The position numbers and the translations under genes were made by a program. A stretch of 64,000 nt of DNA from Hermatobates lingyangjiaoensis (lineage: Eukaryota > Arthropoda > Insecta > Hemiptera > Hermatobatidae): positions 744,001-808,000 of the forward strand of contig JAPFBL010000035.1 in assembly GCA_026182355.1 (NCBI GenBank). Reading direction: 5' to 3'. Under the pieces are notes generated by a model. The model made no database searches and was not told where the DNA came from. It was given only the letters and a program-made list of their open reading frames with translations. The first letter of the stretch is position 1. Each line of letters opens with the position of its first letter. Below, in pieces: positions 56,894 to 64,000 of the stretch.

Positions 56894-56950
56894 CTGGAGG
56901 ACGAGAACAAAAAGAAGACAAAAACACGTAGCAAGTAAAGACGAGTCCAT
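56894..56950 (-). CDS. Signal-peptide first coding exon (proposed ZP gene)
   Basis: On the minus strand CGCCATGG gives a good start context. The 19 codons read MDSSLLATCFCLLFVLVLQ, a textbook hydrophobic signal peptide. They end CTCCAG|GTACTC in phase 0; two codons later the unspliced frame stops, so splicing here is needed for a longer product. A GC-rich leader lies just upstream. The next phase-compatible exon on this strand is the 31-nt microexon at 38.5 kb, then the ZP-N exon. ZP proteins need a signal peptide, which fits. The donor is imperfect, and an alternative GAC|GTGAGT donor lies upstream of this start (about 56,980), so the transcript may be more complex. Confidence 0.5.
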
Positions 56951-57210
56951 GGCGAAGTGTTGCCAACGAGCACCGACTCACGTCTGAAGAAGAAGAAGAG
57001 CTCGCTACCTCCGGAGCCTACTCCCTCCCTTCGCGCTGCCGTTCTAGCCTGCTTGCCAGCCTAAGTGGGACCCGCATGGACGAATCCCGATACGGGTCAC
57101 CTTCCGTTAGGGCGCCTCTCGTCGTTGAACACTCTCCAGGCTTTGTTCTTGTTGACTCTCTGGATAAACCCCGACCTCCGCCTCCTTTCCATCTTGTTAC
57201 ACCAACAAAT
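56951..57210 (-). promoter_or_regulatory. GC-rich 5' leader or promoter island
   Basis: About 250 bp of GC- and CpG-rich sequence sits in AT-rich DNA directly upstream of the signal-peptide start. It includes a 31-codon upstream frame (MERRRRSGFIQRVNK ...) and a 19-codon one (MRVPLRLASRLERQREGRE), both closed before the main start. No TATA box or initiator could be fixed. It is most likely the 5' UTR and core promoter of the minus-strand gene. Confidence 0.45.
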
Positions 57211-58249
57211 CCAATATAATTTCTACTTTCTTTTGCCTAGTTGAGAAATCAAAAAAAAAAGTAGAACTGAAACTGAAACCTCCCCTACATGGGAAAAATC
57301 TAACTTGCTACATGGAAAAATTTTAATATCAGCATGATAAAACAAAATACTTATTTACATTATAGTAGATACCAATTTTTATATATTAAATTCTTTGTTT
57401 GTTTATTGTAAAACATTAAGGAAAATTCATTCAAAGTCTTTGAATTAAACACACCGAATTCATGTTGATGAATGACTGTAGATAACTGATATTTTAAACA
57501 TTCTTTAGGTTTTTGGCATATTTACGATAAAGATCTTCTAGCAAATTCTCAAAAAATACTGACACATGTTAGAAGTTTCTTCTGAATGTTGATATAAATA
57601 AGAATTTTGGAAAATTATTCTCGATGATCTAATGAGTAACACGATAATATTCAGCTATTGGAGTCAATACTTGATAGCAGTATTTAAATTCAGTTTTTGC
57701 ATTACTTTATTTACAAATATAACCCCTTATATATATGCAAATACATATAATGCAAACATAATACATACGCTTAATATACCAACAACAATCCATATCACAA
57801 TTATACGAAGAAGAAATATGAAATAACAAGTATTGAAAACTAATTTTGTCAACGCCATCTTTGCACCATGTTTACGATACGGTATCTATATTCGCAATCT
57901 TCATTACAAATATTTATAATGGACATTTTGTATTTATCTTCCATTATAATAATTAAAACAAACTCATGGCAAACAAAATCTTAACAATCAGGCATTTGTA
58001 GTGAGGCTTGGTCTAGGCAAGTACGTCACAAGTGCGTATGTATTGCTTAGGAAGACACATAGCAGCCTTTCCAGCTTTGCCCGGGTTGAATCTATCTGTC
58101 CACAAACACCTCAAAACCAATTATCTTCATCACCAATATACTTTATAATAACCAACGAAAAAATTTCAATTTCATATTAATGAGCTATATATCATTCCTT
58201 GAATGGATTATTCAGAAAATATAAGTTGCACCATGATTATAGGTCAAAT
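57211..58249. other. AT-rich stretch without a recognised gene
   Basis: Nothing recognisable was seen; the frame at 57,632-57,826 is low-complexity. Confidence 0.45.
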
Positions 58250-58278
58250 CTTACTTATAATATTGGCTTAAAAATTAA

Positions 58279-58545
58279 AAAGACGATCCAAACTGGACAC
58301 AATACCGGTTCAAAATCAAAGAATAGTAACACACAGGGTAAACAAACACTTACAAACTTAAATTTTCTGGTAATCCGTCTTCAGGAGAAAGAGAATGGGA
58401 GACAAGATGACACAAGTTAATTCCCATTGTGTCTAGAACTTGCGTGGTCTCCCTTTTTCTTTTCTCCTGAAGACGAATTTCCCAAAAATTTTAGTTTGTG
58501 TATTTTTTTGTTCTCTGTGTTTACTCTTCTTCGATTTTGAAGTTA
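58279..58545. repeat. Fold-back terminal repeat pair
   Basis: Left arm: TCAAAATCAAAGAATAGTAA, CACAGGGTAAACAAACAC, TTTTCTGGTAATCCGTCTTC and AGGAGAAAGAG. Right arm: TTTCTCCTGAAGACGAATTT, AGTTTGTGTATT, CTCTGTGTTTACTCTTCTTC and GATTTTGAA. On the minus strand of the left arm, CUCCUGAAGAC-GG-AUUA-CC-A-GAAAAUUU is hammerhead-like. A single-arm relative lies at 1,419-1,490. The 62-bp satellite begins about 30 bp later. Confidence 0.7.
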
Positions 58546-58574
58546 TAATATTGATAATGGCAGGGGCTTTGTAG

Positions 58575-61530
58575 AGGAATGTTTATAGTGGAATCCTTAT
58601 ATTATCAGGAGATCTTGAGAGTGAGAGAGGTTATGAAGAGGAGTATTTATAGTGGAAGATGTTTTGAAGAGAGACCTTGATAGTTAGAGAGGTAGTGAAG
58701 AGGAATATTTATAGTGGAAGATTTTTTGAAGAGAGACCTTGATAGTTAGAGAGGTTGTGAAGAGGAATATTTATAGTGGAAGATTTTTTGAAGAGAGACC
58801 TTGATAGTTAGAGAGGTAGTGAAGAGGAATATTTATAGTGGAAGATTTTTGAAGAGAGACCTTGATAGTTAGAGAGGTTGTGAAGAGGAATATTTATAGT
58901 GGAAGATTTTTGATAATGGACCTTATATTAGAGAGGTTGTGAAGAGGAATATTTATAGTGGAAGATTTTTGAAGAGAGACCTTGATAGTTAGAGAGGTTG
59001 TGAAGAGGAATATTTATAGTGGAAGATTTTTTGAAGAGAGACCTTGATAGTTAGAGAGGTTGTGAAGAGGAATATTTATAGTGGAAGATTTTTTGAAGAG
59101 AGACCTTGATAGTTAGAGAGGTAGTGAAGAGGAATATTTATAGTGGAAGATGTTTTGAGGAGGGATCTTGATAGTAAGAGAGGTTGTGAAGAGGAATATT
59201 TATAGTGGAAGATTTTTTGAAGAGAGACCTTGATAGTTAGAGAGGTTGTGAAGAGGAATATTTATAGTGGAAGATTTTTTGAAGAGAGACCTTGATAGTT
59301 AGAGAGGTTGTGAAGAGGAATATTTATAGTGGAAGATTTTTTGAAGAGAGACCTTGATAGTTAGAGAGGTTGTGAAGAGGAATATTTATAGTGGAAGATT
59401 TTTGAAGAGAGACCTTGATAGTTAGAGAGGTTGTGAAGAGGAATATTTATAGTGGAAGATTTTTTGAAGAGAGACCTTGATAGTTAGAGAGGTTGTGAAG
59501 AGGAATATTTATAGTGGAAGATTTTTTGAAGAGAGACCTTGATAGTTAGAGAGGTTGTGAAGAGGAATATTTATAGTGGAAGATTTTTTGAAGAGAGACT
59601 TTGATAGTAAGAGAGGTTGTGAAGAGGAATATTTATAGTGGAAGATTTTTTGAAGAGAGACCTTGATAGTTAGAGAGGTTGTGAAGAGGAATATTTATAG
59701 TGGAAGATTTTTTGAAGAGAGACCTTGATAGTTAGAGAGGTAGTGAAGAGGAATATTTATAGTGGAAGATTTTTTGAAGAGAGACCTTGATAGTTAGAGA
59801 GGTTGTGAAGAGGAATATTTATAGTGGAAGATTTTTTGAAGAGAGACCTTGATAGTTAAGAGAGGTTGTGAAGAGGAATATTTATAGTGGAAGATTTTTT
59901 GAAGAGAGACCTTGATAGTTAGAGAGGTTGTGAAGAGGAATATTTATAGTGGAAGATTTTTGAAGAGAGACCTTGATAGTAAGAGAGGTTGTGAAGAGGA
60001 ATATTTATAGTGGAAGATTTTTTGAAGAGAGACCTTGATAGTTAGAGAGGTTGTGAAGAGGAATATTTATAGTGGAAGATTTTTGAAGAGAGACTTGATA
60101 GTAAGAGAGGTTGTGAAGAGGAATATTTATAGTGGAAGATTTTTTGAAGAGAGACCTTGATAGTTAGAGAGGTTGTGAAGAGGAATATTTATAGTGGAAG
60201 ATTTTTTGAAGAGAGACCTTGATAGTTAGAGAGGTTGTGAAGAGGAATATTTATAGTGGAAGATTTTTTGAAGAGAGACCTTGATAGTTAGAGAGGTAGT
60301 GAAGAGGAATATTTATAGTGGAAGATGTTTTGAGGAGGGATCTTGATAGTAAGAGAGGTTGTGAAGAGGAATATTTATAGTGGAAGATTTTTTGAAGAGA
60401 GACCTTGATAGTTAGAGAGGTTGTGAAGAGGAATATTTATAGTGGAAGATGTTTTGATGAGAGACTTGATAGTAAGAGAGGTTGTGAAGAGGAATATTTA
60501 TAGTGGAAGATTTTTGAAGAGAGACCTTGATAGTTAGAGAGGTAGTGAAGAGGAATATTTATAGTGGAAGATTTTTGAAGAGAGACCTTGATAGTTAAGA
60601 GAGGTTGTGAAGAGGAATATTTATAGTGGAAGATTTTTTGAAGAGAGACCTTGATAGTTAGAGAGGTAGTGAAGAGGAATATTTATAGTGGAAGATTTTT
60701 TGAAGAGAGACTTGATAGTTAGAGAGTTGTGAAGAGGAATATTTATAGTGGAAGATTTTTGAAGAGAGACCTTGATAGTAAGAGAGGTGTGAAGAGGAAT
60801 ATTTATAGTGGAAGATTTTTTGAAGAGAGACCTTGATAGTTAGAGAGGTAGTGAAGAGGAATATTTATAGTGGAAGATGTTTTGAGGAGGGATCTTGATA
60901 GTAAGAGAGGTTGTGAAGAGGAATATTTATAGTGGAAGATTTTTTGAAGAGAGACCTTGATAGTTAGAGAGGTTGTGAAGAGGAATATTTATAGTGGAAG
61001 ATGTTTTGAGGAGGGATCTTGATAGTAAAAGAGGTTGTGAAGAGGAATATTTATAGTGGAAGATTTTTTGAAGAGAGACCTTGATAGTTAGAGAGGTTGT
61101 GAAGAGGAATATTTATAGTGGAAGATGTTTTGAGGAGGGATCTTGATAGTAGAGAGGTTGTGAAGAGGAATATTTATAGTGGAAGATTTTTGAAGAGAGA
61201 CTTGATAGTTAAGAGAGGTTGTGAAGAGGAATATTTATAGTGGAAGATGTTTTGAGGAGGGATCTTGATAGTAAAGAGAGGTTGTGAAGAGGAATATTTA
61301 TAGTGGAAGATGTTTTGAGAGAGGAGATCTTGTATAGTAAGAGTAGGTTGTGAATTGATGGAATATTTATAGTGGAAGATGTTTTGAGGAGGGATCTTGA
61401 TAGTAAGAGAGGTTGTGAAGAGGAATATTTATAGTGGAAGATGTTTTGAAGAGAGACTTTGATAGTTAGAGAGGTAGTGAAGAGGAATATTTATAGTAGA
61501 AGATGTTTTGAGGAGGATCTTGATAAGTGA
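58575..61530 (+). repeat. 62-bp satellite array, about 47 units
   Basis: The unit contains GAAGAGAGACCTTGATAGTT, AGAGAGGTTGTGAAGAGG and AATATTTATAGTGGAAGAT, followed by five or six T. GATAGTTAGA recurs at 58,741 and 58,803, a 62-bp period, with 61-63 bp variants from the T run. Two unit types occur: type A (GAAGAGAGACCTTG) and type B (GAGGAGGGATCTTGATAGTA). Type B appears at about 59,155, 60,330 and 60,885, and becomes frequent after 61,000. Edge units are degenerate (58,575-58,680 and 61,310-61,530). The plus strand is strongly purine-rich. No open frame of note. Confidence 0.95.
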
Positions 61531-64000
61531 GAGTGGCTATCTTTCTACCCATTAGTGAAAGAGATTTATGAAGTAATCGGATTGACACATTGGCGTTGAT
61601 GACGTCGTCAGGAGCACAAAATGCTTTGAGAGTAAGTGTTTTCTTAATCATAACGGTCTTAGTTCGTTTGTAAGTCAGTAGTTTATTTTACTAAAACAGT
61701 TGAACCACAAAGCAGTAAAAAGTTTTCTTACGTAGTTAGTGTTACTGTTTGTCGGATTAACCTGGTTTAATAATTGTCAAGGTACTCCAAAAAAGAAACA
61801 TGGCCTAATTAGGGATACTGCTTGGTTTTTGCTAGTTTGTGGTATTCGACTGGGTTAGCAGGTGAATAATGCCTCATTTCCGTTCTAATGAAACAGGCGT
61901 TACTCCTGCTTTGACAAGGAACAAATTTAACTACTAGTAAATCAACTTATAAAAACGAATTTCATTTATTTTGTAGAAATTAATAAGTAGTAAACAATTG
62001 AATCTGTATTATGGATATAATAAAATCTAAACCAGCACATGCAAAAGTATTAACACAAGAAAATTATCAAAAGTCAAATAAGTATGAGCTTTGTTGAAGA
62101 TAATTGCATAACTTAAGTGCAAATATTACGAAGTAATATTTGAATGTTAGAATGATTTAATATTGCAGTATTAAAAATTGGCATCTGTTTAATCAAACAT
62201 GTTTGAAGTAAAGTTTACTTGTGTTCACTAACAATAAAAATTTTTTGGTTTCTACCTACCTAACAGGCCTTTTCTCCTCCTGAAGCGGACGGGTGTCAAA
62301 ATATAGCAGTAAATTTCTGCCAATGTTTTCTTAGTAGTAACTATATATACGAAGGACCAGAATTGCAAGTCTCACTTCCTATAATTTTATATTATTATCT
62401 ATTGATATTATTTTGTTTTTTAATCCGCTTATTTTATTTACATTTTTAAAATTTGATTTTCAATTTGACAAATGCTTTGTTAAAGTTTGGAGGGTTGTCC
62501 TCCTTGTAAATATGTGACATGTAAATGTTTGTGAAGATTCACTATCCTTTAAGCCATTAATAAATAACTTTTAGCTTCTTTAATGAGGTATTAAACATTG
62601 AATTATTAATTCTAGCAACACCATTGCGGGTGCTTTGGGGGGGGGGGGGGGGGGGGGGAATATACTTTTATTAATCGACAAACTTCACTGATGCTCCTTC
62701 CCTGTTTTCACTATCTCAGACATTAAACTGGACTCCCATACATTATCCAAGTACTTGTGGAAATAATGGCTATAAAAAACAAGAAGTAATAATAATAAAC
62801 CATATGAAGGAGATATTAATCTCTCATAGAACCACTGAAAATGATCCCTAAGTTCCTAAATGTCCCACTAAGAGGACAACAAAGTTAATTTCTTTCCTTA
62901 AGATTCTAGCTCTACATAAGAATGTAAGTAACTTTTTTCCATGAAGATAATAGTAATTTTAATGTTGACCAAGATCGACATTGGTAGTCCATGGATCCAT
63001 GATTGCAATTTGCTAATCCAATATAGAATAATAATGAACCCATTTCAAAGGATATTATTATCGTTTATGTAAATTTAAAAAAAAAACTGAAAAAAACCCT
63101 AAAAAACCCCATATCAATATTTTGTTTTGATTAACTGACCTGAAAAAATTTTTTTACAAAGTGACTAGCTTACCCCACTTTATCAGTGGGGATAAGTACC
63201 GACCGATTTTGAGTTCTAAGCATACTAGACGTGACCTAATTTTGTTCTCTTTCAAATAATCCTCAGGATATTCCAGTATTAGGTAAAAGAACATTTGCAG
63301 GCTTCATAATTTCCAATCCATAAATTTTCTGAATTAAATTGATTACAGATTTATAACTTGTTTTCACTTCGTTAGATTTAATTTAGCTTCTTATTTAATT
63401 TATTATGAATTCAAATAAAATTAATTTAGTTATAATAAAATTTAATATATCCTTCAATATTTTTAATTAAAATTTAATTTAAAAAACTGTATTATGAACA
63501 TAATTCAAGTAAAGTTGCAAATGTATACATACTAAATAAAAAACTGATTAAAGTAATATATGCGTATTATTTAAAATTCTATTTTTGTAAAAGATAATCT
63601 TAAAACTGGGGAAATGACATTGTGGCAAATGATCAAAAATCCATAAATGATCTTTACGGATCAAAATGAAACTATACCTATAAATAGAACCTTATTTGGA
63701 GATCAAGTTGATATATTTTTAAAATTACATTCACCAAAAGAGTTTTGAAAGAGATGCTCGGGCCAAGTTCTGTTAGGTGCTCATCAGTCAGCATAAAATA
63801 CAAGTACTGCAAACTTATGTGATAACCTTTATGTTGAAAGGTTAGTCAAGTTAAAAAAAAGTCGTCCTAAAGCTCTATAATTAATATCCAAATTTTAATT
63901 TTTAAATTCAGACCAAACTTCTATCATTGATTTAATTAATTTTGATTTGTATCAAGTTTCTGATGAAAAGGTTTTCATGTTCCTGGTTTATTTAATGATT
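61531..64000. other. AT-rich stretch to window end
   Basis: It contains a hammerhead-like relic at about 62,276-62,320 (CTCCTGAAGCGGACGGGTGT, then CAAAATATAGCAG), a pure G run at 62,637-62,658 and the dispersed repeat at 63,650-63,745. A plus-strand GATGACGTCGTCAGGAGC at 61,600 is a short inverted motif. No gene was recognised. Confidence 0.4.
63650..63745 (+). repeat. Dispersed repeat, mate at 48.6 kb
   Basis: It shares AAACTATACCTATAAATAGA, ACCTTATTTGGAGA and TTACATTCACCAAAAG blocks with 48,588-48,680, in the same order and spacing. Confidence 0.55.

Noticed and set aside
56894..56950. Direct splicing of the signal-peptide exon to the ZP-N exon
   Set aside because: The phases do not match (0 against 1). 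An intermediate exon is required, which the 31-nt microexon would provide.
58575..61530. CRISPR-like array (regular repeats)
   Set aside because: The 62-bp units are contiguous with no unique spacers, and the setting is a eukaryotic genome. It is a satellite.
42828..62658. Poly-G runs at 42.83 and 62.64 kb as regulatory or G-quadruplex elements
   Set aside because: Simple homopolymers that could be real or sequencing artefacts; nothing nearby gives them a role.

Overview
The window looks like intronic and intergenic DNA from a large, AT-rich animal genome, most likely an arthropod. The reasons are very low coding density, many (TA)n runs, abundant Penelope-like (PLE) terminal repeats, a Jockey-type non-LTR fragment, mariner and hAT relics, and a ZP-domain exon of the kind found in arthropod cuticle and apical-matrix proteins. 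A chelicerate is possible, but that is only an inference. There are no prokaryotic features and no CRISPR array.

Host gene. I can assemble one plausible gene on the minus strand. A GC-rich leader (about 57,200-56,951) leads to a short exon encoding a signal peptide (56,950-56,894). A 31-nt microexon follows (38,523-38,493) with clean splice sites, then a 248-nt exon (17,865-17,618) that encodes most of a ZP-N domain. The codon phases of the three exons agree (0, then 0 to 1, then 1 to 0). The introns would be about 18.4 and 20.6 kb and hold most of the repeats described here. The remaining ZP exons should lie at lower coordinates or beyond the left edge; I could not find them.

Repeats, left to right. 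A 32-bp minisatellite (5,554-6,230) is open in all three minus-strand frames. A fold-back pair lies at 13.67/15.33 kb. Three tandem tRNA-like units lie at 22.9-23.2 kb. A broken PLE with reverse transcriptase and GIY-YIG remnants spans 25.5-27.4 kb and has inverted terminal repeats. Fold-back elements lie at 24.75, 25.42, 30.38 and 33.24-34.43 kb; the last is split by a 5'-truncated Jockey insertion with an 11-bp target duplication. A 426-bp hAT-type element (37,906-38,331) has an 8-bp duplication. A palindromic mariner spans 39,191-40,193. A dense nest of head-to-head PLE-type terminal repeats occupies 41.8 kb and 46.2-47.3 kb. A roughly 2.9-kb satellite of 62-bp units lies at 58.58-61.53 kb.

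Most interesting signal. Several of the head-to-head repeats carry what I read as type I hammerhead ribozymes with a minimal stem III. Three have an intact CUGANGA...GAAA core with matching stems I and II: 41,902-41,944 (+), 46,807-46,849 (-) and 46,878-46,917 (+). Many related, decayed copies exist. Hammerheads in PLE terminal repeats are known; the palindromic pairing, and a sense-oriented copy inside an intron of the proposed ZP gene, deserve testing. All assignments come from reading the sequence; no alignment, folding or database search was run.
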